Assembly: GCF_024298825.1 (NCBI RefSeq)
Contig: NZ_CP101153.1
Coordinates: 1,488,001-1,552,000 of the forward strand
DNA length: 64,000 nucleotides
Direction: 5' to 3'
Source: Haloglomus salinum
Lineage (GTDB): Archaea > Halobacteriota > Halobacteria > Halobacteriales > Haloarculaceae
A program made the position numbers and the translations under genes. A model generated the notes under the pieces. That model did no database searches, was not told the origin of the DNA, and saw only the letters and a list, made by a program, of their open reading frames with translations. Below are positions 25,573 through 32,989 of the stretch, one piece after another (position 1 is the first letter of the stretch; every line of letters starts with the position of its first letter).

Positions 25573-25595
25573 GTTCCACCGGAAATGGAGGGGTC
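25573..25595 (+). other. ORB-like motif
   Basis: GTTCCACCGGAAATGGAGGG followed by GTC. It is close to the origin consensus and lies between the MATE and oapC genes, about 2.7 kb from the origin core. Confidence 0.55.
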
Positions 25596-25640
25596 GCGGG
25601 CGGCGGGGCGGTATCCGGGTGCTGGCAGCTGCCGCTCGGT

Positions 25641-25766
25641 GTGGACGTGGTGCTGGTCGTGGACGTGGTGCTGGTCGTGGACGTGGTGCTGGTCGTGGAC
25701 GTGGTGCTGGTCGTGGACGTGGTGCTGGTCGTGGACGTGGCGCTCGTCGCGGACGCGGTGCTGGTC
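25641..25766 (+). repeat. 18-bp minisatellite, seven units
   Basis: Unit GTGGACGTGGTGCTGGTC repeated five times exactly (25641-25730) and twice with changes (to 25766). Because 18 is a multiple of three, all frames stay open: one frame reads (MDVVLV)n on the plus strand, another (HDQHHV)n on the minus strand. It fills the space between the MATE and oapC genes. Confidence 0.9.
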
Positions 25767-25809
25767 GTGGATGATGACGAGGTGGAGAAGACGAACGGTC
25801 AACGAACGG

Positions 25810-26739
25810 TCAGGCGTCGCCGGGCTGCTCTCCGAGCCACTGCTCGGGGACCTGGATGACGTAGCGGCCGTTCTCCTGCAGGGCGATGATGTACTCCTCG
25901 CGGTCGTACAGCTCCATCAGATTGAGCTCGTACTGACCCGGCTCGAGAATCTTGATGGACTCGAACTGGTCGTTGAGCTGTTCACGGAGCTCGGAGATGT
26001 CGGGCTGGTCGCCATCCGGTTCGCTGACGACGCGGCCCTCATCCGGACCGTCACCCGACGGACCGTCCGAGAGCCCTCCTGCGTCGCGGGCACCGCTCAC
26101 TGGCCCCTCGACCGCGTCGGCGGCTCCCATCCCGGGCTCGGTAGAAGCGGCGTCCGGGCCCATCGAGCCGCCGCCCTCGGCACCCGATTCTGTCGAGGCG
26201 CCGCCCTCGTCGGCTTCCCCGACTGCACGAGCGGCCTCGCGGGCGTCCGCGTCGATGATGCCGTCGTCGTCGGGTTCGAGGTCGGACTGCTGGGCCTGGC
26301 CCTCCTCGCTCGGCCAGGTGGCGTTCGGGTCGGGCGCGGATCCAGCGTCCGTCCCGGCGGCCGCATCACCGGTCGTTCGGGCTTCACTACCGGGCTTCGT
26401 TCCGGCCGCATCATCCGTCGTTCCCGGGGTCGGTCCCGTCGACTCGGTGGCCCGGTCCGGGTCCGTCGGTCGGGTTTCTGGAGCCCCTGCCGTCGAGTCC
26501 GGCTCAGGGCTGTCATCGCTCGAGACGAAATCACGGACCTTCGTGGCGGCCCGACCGACCGTGTTGGCTGCGGTCGACCCCTCCGGTTCGGGGGGGTCAG
26601 CATCCGGCGGGGTTTCGGGGATATCCGAACCCTTCGGGTGGAACTGGAAGGTGTTGCCGCCACAGTCCGGGCAGCCGCTCAACATCTCCTTGGAGCCGTC
26701 ATCGAAGACGTGCCCGCACGTGGTACACTGGTGTGGCAT
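25810..26739 (-). CDS. oapC: Origin-associated zinc-ribbon protein OapC
   Basis: Third gene of the oapA-oapB-oapC group beside haloarchaeal origins. The first 35 residues are a zinc ribbon (CTTCGHVFDDGSKEMLSGCP then CGG). A very long acidic Ala/Glu/Asp/Thr-rich linker follows (about 40-240). The conserved C-terminal block DQFESIKILEPGQYELNLME and REEYIIALQENGRYVIQVP closes the protein. 309 residues is long for the family because of the linker. Molecular role is not established; origin proximity suggests a part in replication or its regulation. 100 bases separate it from oapB. Confidence 0.85.
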   Translation of the reverse strand: MPHQCTTCGHVFDDGSKEMLSGCPDCGGNTFQFHPKGSDIPETPPDADPPEPEGSTAANTVGRAATKVRDFVSSDDSPEPDSTAGAPETRPTDPDRATESTGPTPGTTDDAAGTKPGSEARTTGDAAAGTDAGSAPDPNATWPSEEGQAQQSDLEPDDDGIIDADAREAARAVGEADEGGASTESGAEGGGSMGPDAASTEPGMGAADAVEGPVSGARDAGGLSDGPSGDGPDEGRVVSEPDGDQPDISELREQLNDQFESIKILEPGQYELNLMELYDREEYIIALQENGRYVIQVPEQWLGEQPGDA

Positions 26740-26839
26740 CGGTCGTGGCGTTGTCGTGGTCCGTGTGTTGGTGCGCGTTCCGTGTTCCGTGGCTCCGTTC
26801 CGTGGCTCGGGGGGCCTCCGGACCGTGCCGCCGGCCGCC

Positions 26840-27256
26840 TCAGCGGCGCCGGATGAGCGTCCGGATGAAGTTCTCGTCCTTGTGGAGTGTCTCGATGCGG
26901 TTCGCCGGGCCGATGACTGTCAGCTTCGACTCCTCGTTCTTGCCGAGAACACGGCCCAGGATTCCGGACGTGTCCCGCCTGCCGCCGGGGTAGGTCTCGA
27001 TCTCGATGCCGGTGAACCCGTTCCCCTCGCTGCCGTCCGGCTGGATCTCACCCATCGTCACCTCGATGAGCTTCGACTCCTCGTCGGGGTCGAGACCGCG
27101 CTCGAGGATGACGATGTTGCCGTCCCTGACCCCATCCAGGATGAGCCGAATCTTCTCCATCGTCCGGAGCCCCTCCATCCGCTCGGCGCTGATCAGATCG
27201 ATCTGGACGCCGTCCATGGGGCTGTTGCCGTCGTCACCGGTGGTTAGCTCTGCCAT
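26840..27256 (-). CDS. oapB: Origin-associated DUF2073 protein OapB
   Basis: 138 residues of the DUF2073 family: DGVQIDLISAERMEGLRTME, KIRLILDGVRDGNIVILERG, the acidic centre and a basic C-terminus (FIRTLIRRR). The start ATG 27256 lies four bases after the oapA stop, and AGGTGA inside the end of oapA can act as its ribosome binding site, so it is coupled to oapA. Family function unknown; always found with the OapA GTPase. Confidence 0.9.
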   Translation of the reverse strand: MAELTTGDDGNSPMDGVQIDLISAERMEGLRTMEKIRLILDGVRDGNIVILERGLDPDEESKLIEVTMGEIQPDGSEGNGFTGIEIETYPGGRRDTSGILGRVLGKNEESKLTVIGPANRIETLHKDENFIRTLIRRR

Positions 27257-27260
27257 ACTA

Positions 27261-27890
27261 TCACCTGAAGTACTCCGCAATCTTGTCGTAGACCTCGTCC
27301 ATGTTGTCGCCTTCGAGGGCCGACAGCGGGACGGTCTCGTGCTGGGGGAACGCGTTCCGGATACGCTGGACGGAGGCGTCCTCCAGGTCGATCTTGTTGG
27401 CGAAAATCAGGACCGGGAGGTCCTGGCTCTCGATGATGCCGATCAGCATCGTGTTGACCTGCGTGAACGGGTCGGTCGTGGCGTCCAGCACGTAGATGAC
27501 GCCGTCGACGTCCTCCCGGAGCCAGTGCATCGCTTCGGCGACGCCCTCGGTCGCCTCCCGCGACCGCCTGATGGCGTCGTCCTCCTCGATGTCGTGCTCG
27601 AGGAACTCGGTGTAGTCGACCTTGGTGGTCACACCTGGCGTGTCCACGATGTCGATGTTCACCGAGTTCCCGTTCCGCTTGATCTCGACGTTCTCTTTCC
27701 GACGCGCCCGGCGCGTCTCGTGCGGTACGTGGCTCTCCGGGCCCACCGCGTCACCCGTCCAATCACGGGCGATGCGGTTCGCCAGGGTGGTCTTCCCCGC
27801 GTTGGGGGGACCGTAGATGCCGATTCGCTTCGGCTCGTCGGCCGCGAAGAGCTCTGAAATGCTCGATCTGATGCTTGTGAGCAGACCCAT
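27261..27890 (-). CDS. oapA: Origin-associated Era-like GTPase OapA
   Basis: Small GTPase, 209 residues. G1 is YGPPNAGKTTLANRIA, G3 is IVDTPGVT, G4 is FANKID and G5 is around PLSALEG. The switch I region holds PHETRRARRKENVEIKRNG. It leads the oapABC group; the gene points away from the origin and mirrors orc1 on the other side. ATG 27890 gives the usual start MGLLTSIRSSISELF; a longer in-frame start is less likely. The ATTTATATATG string about 85-95 bases upstream is the best promoter. Confidence 0.92.
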   Translation of the reverse strand: MGLLTSIRSSISELFAADEPKRIGIYGPPNAGKTTLANRIARDWTGDAVGPESHVPHETRRARRKENVEIKRNGNSVNIDIVDTPGVTTKVDYTEFLEHDIEEDDAIRRSREATEGVAEAMHWLREDVDGVIYVLDATTDPFTQVNTMLIGIIESQDLPVLIFANKIDLEDASVQRIRNAFPQHETVPLSALEGDNMDEVYDKIAEYFR

Positions 27891-27960
27891 CCTATCCTCC
27901 CGCACCCAGGCCCGATGGACCGGGGCGCTCTGCCGATACTGCCGAACCCGAACCACTTAA

Positions 27961-27985
27961 GTCTGCGTCAGACATATATAAATAA
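27961..27985 (-). promoter_or_regulatory. oapA promoter region
   Basis: AT-rich TTATTTATATATG on the minus strand next to the palindrome GTCTG-CGT-CAGAC (27961-27973). The leader to the oapA ATG would be about 60 bases. The same TATATAAATAAT could also act toward the origin. Confidence 0.5.
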
Positions 27986-28190
27986 TCAGATACAATATTG
28001 GCGAAGACGGTCGTTTTGGAGGCCAAGGCGGCCGTCTGACGCACGTCATCCGATATTTTGTCAGAGTCTAGGAAGTAGCTCGGGTGGACTCGACGGAATG
28101 GACTCGCCCGATGCAGGTCAGCCTGGCTGGGTCGGCGGAGTTCGGTCGGCTCTCGCGAAGACTGGTGTCGTGGGGGACCGACACAGGGAA

Positions 28191-28219
28191 CCCCCCCACC
28201 CCTTCGTTTCGGGTGGAAC
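28191..28219 (-). other. Origin recognition box (ORB), left
   Basis: On the minus strand GTTCCACCCGAAACGAAGGG is followed by GTGGGGGGG. It is the mirror of the right ORB and points outward from it around the AT-rich core. The G-string at the end is typical of haloarchaeal ORBs. A partial extra copy (GGACGGAGGGGTGGGGGG) lies just right of it at 28227-28244. Confidence 0.88.
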
Positions 28220-28314
28220 AACGAAGGACGGAGGGGTGGGGGGCGGGGAGGGTTATTACAAGTGGGAACCTTTATATCAAAGATGCCACAAGGATACCCG
28301 TAGAACTAGCAGGA

Positions 28315-28350
28315 AACGGTTTTGATGGATTGAATCCATCTCAAACCGTT
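28315..28350. repeat. Long inverted repeat in the origin core
   Basis: Left arm AACGGTTTTGATGGATT (28315-28331), one-base centre, right arm AATCCATCTCAAACCGTT (28333-28350). The arms pair over 17 bases with one bulge and one mismatch. It lies in the AT-rich stretch between the two ORBs. Confidence 0.85.
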
Positions 28351-28443
28351 CTAGACTAGCTATATCGCTTCTAGAGCTTTCTCGATAGCTGCAAGCCCTG
28401 ACGCAACCTGCTACTGCACCCCCCCGTCCCCCATCCGGTTTCC

Positions 28444-28472
28444 GTTCCACCCGAAACGAAGGGGTGGGGGGG
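28444..28472 (+). other. Origin recognition box (ORB), right
   Basis: GTTCCACCCGAAACGAAGGG followed by GTGGGGGGG, identical in its first 29 bases to the left ORB but on the opposite strand, so the pair faces across about 225 bases. Confidence 0.88.
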
Positions 28473-28519
28473 TCCCGCCCAACTCCTCTCTCTCCCGGCC
28501 CCCACCGCTCCTGCCCCCG

Positions 28520-28580
28520 CCGCTCCCGGCTCCCCACCGCTCCCGGCTCCCCACCGCTCCCGGCTCCCCACCGCTCCCTG
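28520..28580 (+). repeat. 17-bp tandem repeat
   Basis: CCGCTCCCGGCTCCCCA three times exactly at 28520, 28537 and 28554, then a partial copy. It is C-rich on this strand and sits between the right ORB and the 15-bp iterons. Confidence 0.88.
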
Positions 28581-28740
28581 GCACTTCCGGTCGTCACGGC
28601 GGTCACCACACCAAGCCATCATCACGTCACCACATCACAACGGGTCCCCAGCCATCTCCATATCCCACTATGCCGCCCCGATCCGAAGGCCCGAGAGCCC
28701 GAATATCCGGAATCGCGTACTCGGGGCCCCGAGTAAGGGC

Positions 28741-28890
28741 TCTACTCTGTTCGTCTCTACTCTGTTCGTCTCTACTCTGTTCGTCTCTACTCTGTTCGTC
28801 TCTACTCTGTTCGTCTCTACTCTGTTCGTCTCTACTCTGTTCGTCTCTACTCTGTTCGTCTCTACTCTGTTCGTCTCTACTCTGTTCGAC
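28741..28890 (+). repeat. Ten 15-bp iterons upstream of orc1
   Basis: TCTACTCTGTTCGTC is repeated ten times without spacers; nine copies are exact and the tenth differs at one base. The array ends about 40 bases before the TATA-like string of orc1. The frame stays open through it on both strands, but no start or family signal supports translation. Confidence 0.95.
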
Positions 28891-28926
28891 CCTGCTCCGC
28901 TCGGCTCCAGTCCACACTCACCACAA

Positions 28927-28995
28927 CGTTTAAGATACTCACAACCACCCGTTCTCCTGCATCAACTGGAACCCCGAAACGTTCCATCTGGGGTT
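28927..28995 (+). promoter_or_regulatory. orc1 promoter and inverted repeat
   Basis: CGTTTAAGATAC at 28927-28938 is TATA-like. About 30 bases later TGGAAC and GTTCCA (28967-28972, 28981-28986) form an inverted repeat, and GTTCCATCTGGGGTT resembles half an ORB. The leader to ATG 29104 would be about 150 bases. Confidence 0.5.
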
Positions 28996-29047
28996 ATTCG
29001 GGCCGCTGACCGCGTCCAACTGCCCGAACGTGATGCTGCGCAGTGAA

Positions 29048-29068
29048 CTTCCACCTGAAACTGGGGGC
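29048..29068 (+). other. ORB-like motif in the orc1 leader
   Basis: CTTCCACCTGAAACTGGGGG, 36 bases before the orc1 start codon. Spacing and sequence follow the ORB pattern with changes in the last third. Suggests self-regulation by Orc1. Confidence 0.5.
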
Positions 29069-29103
29069 ATCACGACACGCCGGCGCGGGATAGAGAGACC
29101 AGC

Positions 29104-31020
29104 ATGACCGATACAGACGGACACGACGACCCGAAGGACCGGGCACGGGAGCGGACCGAAGCGCGGGAAACGGAGGATGGACAGGCCGCCTCGACCGAAG
29201 GGGCGGTCGACGGCGAAGCCGCCGACCCTGCGACAACCGACAGCACTAGCGACGCCACGACTACCGATCACACCGACGAGACGGGCGCAGTCGAGAAGGG
29301 AAGCGCCGTCGTGACCGACCGACCGGATTCGGAGTCGTCGGCAGCCTCCGAATCGTCCTCGCAGTCGACCGCTTCCGGGTCGACCACTGCCGAAGCGTCC
29401 TCCAGCGACGGCCCGCCGGACTCCCTCGATGGCTCCGTCGGCGCACCCGACGACCTCTCCGCACCCGACGGTGCCTCCGTCCGCGGGGGCACCGGTTCGA
29501 GTGCAGGCGCGAGCTCCGACGGCGCCGCAGCCGACGCGAGCACGGAGGGCAGTGACGACACGCTCGGCGATGTGGACCTCGACCTCGACGAGATCGTTCT
29601 CGACGACGAGAGCGAGGACCCGGACGAGGCCTCGCGCGGCCTGTTCGACGACCTCCTCTCGGGCGAACCCATCTTCGAGAACAAGGAGGTCCTCCGTCCC
29701 TCCTACACACCGCACCGACTCCCACACCGCGAGGAGCAAATCAACAACATGGCGACCATCCTCGTCACCGCGCTCCGCGGGGACACGCCATCGAACATCC
29801 TCATCTACGGGAAGACGGGCACCGGAAAGACCGCGAGCGCGAAGTTCGTCAGCGAGGAACTCGAATCCACGAGTCAGAAGTACGAGGTCCCCTGCGAAGT
29901 CGAGTACATCAACTGCGAGGTGACCGACACGCAGTATCGCGTCCTCGCACAGCTCGCGAACAAGTTCATCGAGAAGAACGAGCAGGTCGTCGAGGAGAAA
30001 CTCGCGGACCTGCGCGAGCTGGCCGACCGAACCGCCGACGAACCCACCTCGGAGGCCCTCGCGGAGACGGAGTTCGCGACCCGTGAGGCCCTCGAGAGCC
30101 GCATCGAGGAGCTCGAAGCGGACCTCGACGAGCTCGAACCAGTCCCGATGACGGGATGGCCGACCGACCGCGTCTACTCGGCGTTCTTCGACGCCGTCGA
30201 CTACCACGAGCGCGTGGTCGTCATCATGCTGGACGAGATCGACAAACTCGTCGAGAAGTCCGGTGACGACACGCTCTACAACCTCTCTCGGATGAACTCC
30301 GAGCTGGAGAACTCCCGCATCTCCATCATGGGCATCTCGAACGACCTGAAGTTCACCGACTTCCTCGACCCCCGCGTCAAGTCGAGTCTCGGCGAGGAGG
30401 AAATCGTCTTCCCACCGTACGACGCCACCCAGCTCCGGGATATCCTCCAGCAGCGCGCGGACGTCGCGTTCAAGCCCGAATCCCTCACCGAGGATGTCAT
30501 CCCGCTCTGTGCCGCCTTCGCCGCACAGGAGCACGGTGACGCGCGGCGCGCCCTCGATCTCCTCCGGACGGCGGGTGAACTCGCCGAGCGCGACCGCACG
30601 GAGATGGTCAACGAGGAGCACGTCCGCCAGGCCCAGGAGAAGATCGAACTCGACCGCGTGGTCGAGGTCGTTCGCACGCTCCCCACCCAGTCGAAACTCG
30701 TCCTCTACGCCACCACCCTGCTGGAGAAGAACGGCGTCCACAACATCAACACCGGCGAGGTGTTCAACATCTACAAGCGCCTCTGTCAGGAGATCGACGC
30801 CGACGTGCTGACCCAGCGCCGCGTCACGGATCTCATCTCCGAACTCGACATGCTGGGCATCGTGAACGCGGTCGTCGTCTCGAAGGGTCGATACGGCCGG
30901 ACGAAGGAGATCTCCCTGTCGGTCCCCATCGAGGAGACCGAAGCGGTTCTCCTGTCGGACTCGCGCATCGGCGAGGTCGAGGACGCCCAGCCGCTCGTCC
31001 AGACGCGGTTCGACAACTGA
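29104..31020 (+). CDS. orc1: Origin-binding initiator Orc1/Cdc6
   Basis: AAA+ initiator that binds ORBs and recruits MCM. The first 170 residues are a Ser/Thr/Asp/Glu-rich, apparently disordered extension. Then VLRPSYTPHRLPHREEQINN (the start of the conserved part), Walker A YGKTGTGKTASAKFVSE (about 236), an insert of charged helices (about 290-345), Walker B VVIMLDEIDKLV (about 372), sensor 1 ISNDLKF with the ORB-contacting region FLDPRVKSSLGEEEIVF, sensor 2 GDARRALDLLRTAGE, and a winged helix at the C-terminus (LPTQSKLVLYATTLLEKNG to the end). 638 residues is long because of the N-terminal extension. It lies beside the predicted origin, as do the origin-linked orc1 genes of other haloarchaea. 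Confidence 0.95.
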   Translation: MTDTDGHDDPKDRARERTEARETEDGQAASTEGAVDGEAADPATTDSTSDATTTDHTDETGAVEKGSAVVTDRPDSESSAASESSSQSTASGSTTAEASSSDGPPDSLDGSVGAPDDLSAPDGASVRGGTGSSAGASSDGAAADASTEGSDDTLGDVDLDLDEIVLDDESEDPDEASRGLFDDLLSGEPIFENKEVLRPSYTPHRLPHREEQINNMATILVTALRGDTPSNILIYGKTGTGKTASAKFVSEELESTSQKYEVPCEVEYINCEVTDTQYRVLAQLANKFIEKNEQVVEEKLADLRELADRTADEPTSEALAETEFATREALESRIEELEADLDELEPVPMTGWPTDRVYSAFFDAVDYHERVVVIMLDEIDKLVEKSGDDTLYNLSRMNSELENSRISIMGISNDLKFTDFLDPRVKSSLGEEEIVFPPYDATQLRDILQQRADVAFKPESLTEDVIPLCAAFAAQEHGDARRALDLLRTAGELAERDRTEMVNEEHVRQAQEKIELDRVVEVVRTLPTQSKLVLYATTLLEKNGVHNINTGEVFNIYKRLCQEIDADVLTQRRVTDLISELDMLGIVNAVVVSKGRYGRTKEISLSVPIEETEAVLLSDSRIGEVEDAQPLVQTRFDN

Positions 31021-31101
31021 TAGACCTCTGGCTGGCTCGGCAACTGATTCGACAGCTGGCCGACCTCTGCTCTCGGCGCTGTCCGCGATTCTCCCGGTGA
31101 C

Positions 31102-31908
31102 CTAGCTCCGGGCGCACCGCCGTGGAGCCTCCCTGGGCGTGTCGGCGGAGTCCGCTCCGACGGTCGTCGAGCTGCTTCCGGGCACGTCCCCTGTCCGGGT
31201 ACTCGCGGTCCCGATGGTCGGGTTCGTGGCCCGGGCGGCCAGGAGGCTGTCGTCCGCCCAGAGGCGGATGTTGCCCAGCCAGGGGATGCGGAACTCGGCG
31301 GTTCCGATGACCCACTCGGGTCGGACGATGGGTGAGACCCCCATCACCTGGTCGTATCGGCCGTTGGTGACCGTGTTGTCGCCCTTGGTGACGAAGCCGG
31401 CGTGGGGTGCGGGACACTGCGAGAGCTGGCCACAGCTCTCGGCGCCGCCGAGGTGTTCGGGCTGGGCCTTGCCGTTGGCGACCCAGTTCTCGCTCTCGTT
31501 GACCCAGAAGTGGGCCCGGTGGATGACAGGGGTCCCGGCGGTATCCCCCTGCGGCCGGTAGATGATGACATCTCCGGGCGCACCGAAGGTCCGGTATCCG
31601 GTCCCGACGCCCGTGTGGGCGGGAACGACCCCGGTGTCCGCGTGGGCGCTCTCCGGCGGGAAGCGGTGTTCCTCCATGACGAACACGAGGTCGCCACGTT
31701 GCAGGTGAGGCTCCATCGAGCCCGAGGTGACGGCGACCATCGGCGGCCAGAGGCCACTCACCGCGAACAGCACCAGGCCGACGAGAAGAACGAGCGCGAC
31801 GCTCGAGGCGACCTCCCGGATGTAGACCACCGCACTGCTGTCGGTCGAGAGGAACCAGCGGACCCGCTCTCGGAGCGTCTCGGGGTCGTCGTCGTCGACC
31901 ACGCTCAC
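31102..31908 (-). CDS. sec11: Type I signal peptidase (archaeal Sec11 type), copy 1
   Basis: Membrane serine protease that removes signal peptides. One transmembrane helix near residues 32-50 (SSVALVLLVGLVLFAVSGLW), then the catalytic Ser in TSGSMEPHLQRGDLVFV, the His in PVIHRAHFWVNE that replaces the bacterial Lys, and Asp residues in VTKGDNTVTNGRYDQ. Pairs with the next gene, also a signal peptidase, as a tandem duplicate; the central 50 residues are almost identical. The C-terminal tail after LWADDSLLAARA is low-complexity and differs between them. Convergent with orc1. Confidence 0.92.
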   Translation of the reverse strand: MSVVDDDDPETLRERVRWFLSTDSSAVVYIREVASSVALVLLVGLVLFAVSGLWPPMVAVTSGSMEPHLQRGDLVFVMEEHRFPPESAHADTGVVPAHTGVGTGYRTFGAPGDVIIYRPQGDTAGTPVIHRAHFWVNESENWVANGKAQPEHLGGAESCGQLSQCPAPHAGFVTKGDNTVTNGRYDQVMGVSPIVRPEWVIGTAEFRIPWLGNIRLWADDSLLAARATNPTIGTASTRTGDVPGSSSTTVGADSADTPREAPRRCARS

Positions 31909-31941
31909 GCACTCCGGGCGGTCGGCCGAATATCTTCTCCC

Positions 31942-32889
31942 TCAGGCCCAGCCACACTGCCTGGGAGTTCCGTTCGCTCCCCCGGGAGTTCCGTTCGCCT
32001 CCACTCCGGTTCCGGCGGATGCAGCGCCTCCGGCCTCCGGTTCGAGCGGGGATGCAGCACCCACTGCCCCCTGTTCGAGCGTCGTCTGTCCGGCCCAGAG
32101 GCGGATGTTACCGAGCCAGGGGATGCGGAACTCGGCGGTCCCGACCACCCACGCCGGTTTCACCGGCTCTGACAGGCCCGAAACCTGGTCGTACCGGCCG
32201 TTCGCGTCGCCCTTCGTGACGAAGCCGGCGTGGGGTGCGGGGCACTGTGAGAGCTGGCCACAGCTCTCGGCGCCGCCGAGGTGTTCGGGCTGGGCCTTGC
32301 CGTTGGCGACCCAGTTCTCGCTCTCGTTGACCCAGAAGCGGGCCCGGTGGATGATCGGTGTCGTCCGGTCGTTCCCGTCCGGCTGGTAGACGATGACATC
32401 CCCGGCCAGCTGGAACTTCGTGTAGCCGGTCCGCTGTCCCGTCCGATAGGTCACGACCCCGGTGTCGTCGTAGGCCGCGGGCGCTGCGAGCCGGTGTTCC
32501 TCCATGACGAACACGAGGTCGCCACGCTCCATGTGTGGGTTCATCGACCCCGACTCGACGGCGACCATCGGTGGCCAGAGGCCGCTGACGGCGAACAGCA
32601 ACAGCCCGACCAGCAACACGAGCGCGACGCTCGAGACGACCTCTCGGATATAGACGACGGCTCCGTGGTCGGTGTAGAAGAACCACTTGACCCACTCGAC
32701 CGGCGTCTCCGGCCCTGAATCGTCGGTGGTCCGCGGTGCAGTTCCGGGCGAGTCGTCGCCGGGCGGACCACCGGCCGGCCCGTACTCGGCGTCGGACCGG
32801 CGGTCCGGCGAGGTTCGGCGTTCAGCCGCATCGCCCGCTGAATCGGGAGTATCGGCCGCATCACCGTCGCCCGAACCGGGGTCACTCAT
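31942..32889 (-). CDS. sec11: Type I signal peptidase (archaeal Sec11 type), copy 2
   Basis: Second signal peptidase, 315 residues, upstream of copy 1 on the same strand with a 33-base gap. It has an added acidic N-terminal region (about 70 residues), the helix SSVALVLLVGLLLFAVSGLW, catalytic Ser in ESGSMNPHMERGDLVF, His in PIIHRARFWVNE and the Asp region VTKGDANGRYDQ. The stretch from WVNESENWVANGKAQPEHLG to AGFVTKGD is the same as in copy 1 and nearly identical at DNA level. Two Sec11 proteases are known in some haloarchaea. ATG 32889 is chosen because it follows a stop-free but unrelated frame from polB. Confidence 0.9.
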   Translation of the reverse strand: MSDPGSGDGDAADTPDSAGDAAERRTSPDRRSDAEYGPAGGPPGDDSPGTAPRTTDDSGPETPVEWVKWFFYTDHGAVVYIREVVSSVALVLLVGLLLFAVSGLWPPMVAVESGSMNPHMERGDLVFVMEEHRLAAPAAYDDTGVVTYRTGQRTGYTKFQLAGDVIVYQPDGNDRTTPIIHRARFWVNESENWVANGKAQPEHLGGAESCGQLSQCPAPHAGFVTKGDANGRYDQVSGLSEPVKPAWVVGTAEFRIPWLGNIRLWAGQTTLEQGAVGAASPLEPEAGGAASAGTGVEANGTPGGANGTPRQCGWA

Positions 32890-32989
32890 CACCCGGGGTT
32901 TCGCCCGGTGGCGTTTCAACGTTCTGTTCGGGGCCGCTTCGCTTGCCACGGCCCGTAGCGTTTTTGCCCTCTCCCGGCCACCTGTTGCT

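Larger units (their letters stand above)
27891..29103. other. Replication origin region (oriC1 type)
   Basis: 1.2 kb between divergent oapA and orc1, with no gene. From left to right: oapA promoter; ORB element on the minus strand (28191-28219); AT-rich core about 28250-28400 with a long inverted repeat (28315-28350); ORB element on the plus strand (28444-28472); a C-rich tract with a 17-bp tandem repeat; ten 15-bp iterons; orc1 promoter with partial ORB motifs. This arrangement matches origins known in haloarchaea, where inverted ORBs with a G-string flank the unwinding element next to an orc1/cdc6 gene. Confidence 0.9.

Noticed and set aside
25641-25859. Plus-strand protein of MDVVLV repeats
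   Set aside because: A frame forced by the 18-bp repeat, antisense to the end of oapC, with no promoter.
28741-28890. CRISPR array
   Set aside because: The 15-bp units are contiguous without spacers and no cas genes are present.
28939-30741. 600-codon frame on the minus strand opposite orc1
   Set aside because: Antisense to a strongly supported AAA+ initiator.
32687-32989. N-terminal extension of PolD DP1
   Set aside because: The extra 100 residues are antisense to the second signal peptidase start; GTG 32990 gives the normal DP1 N-terminus.
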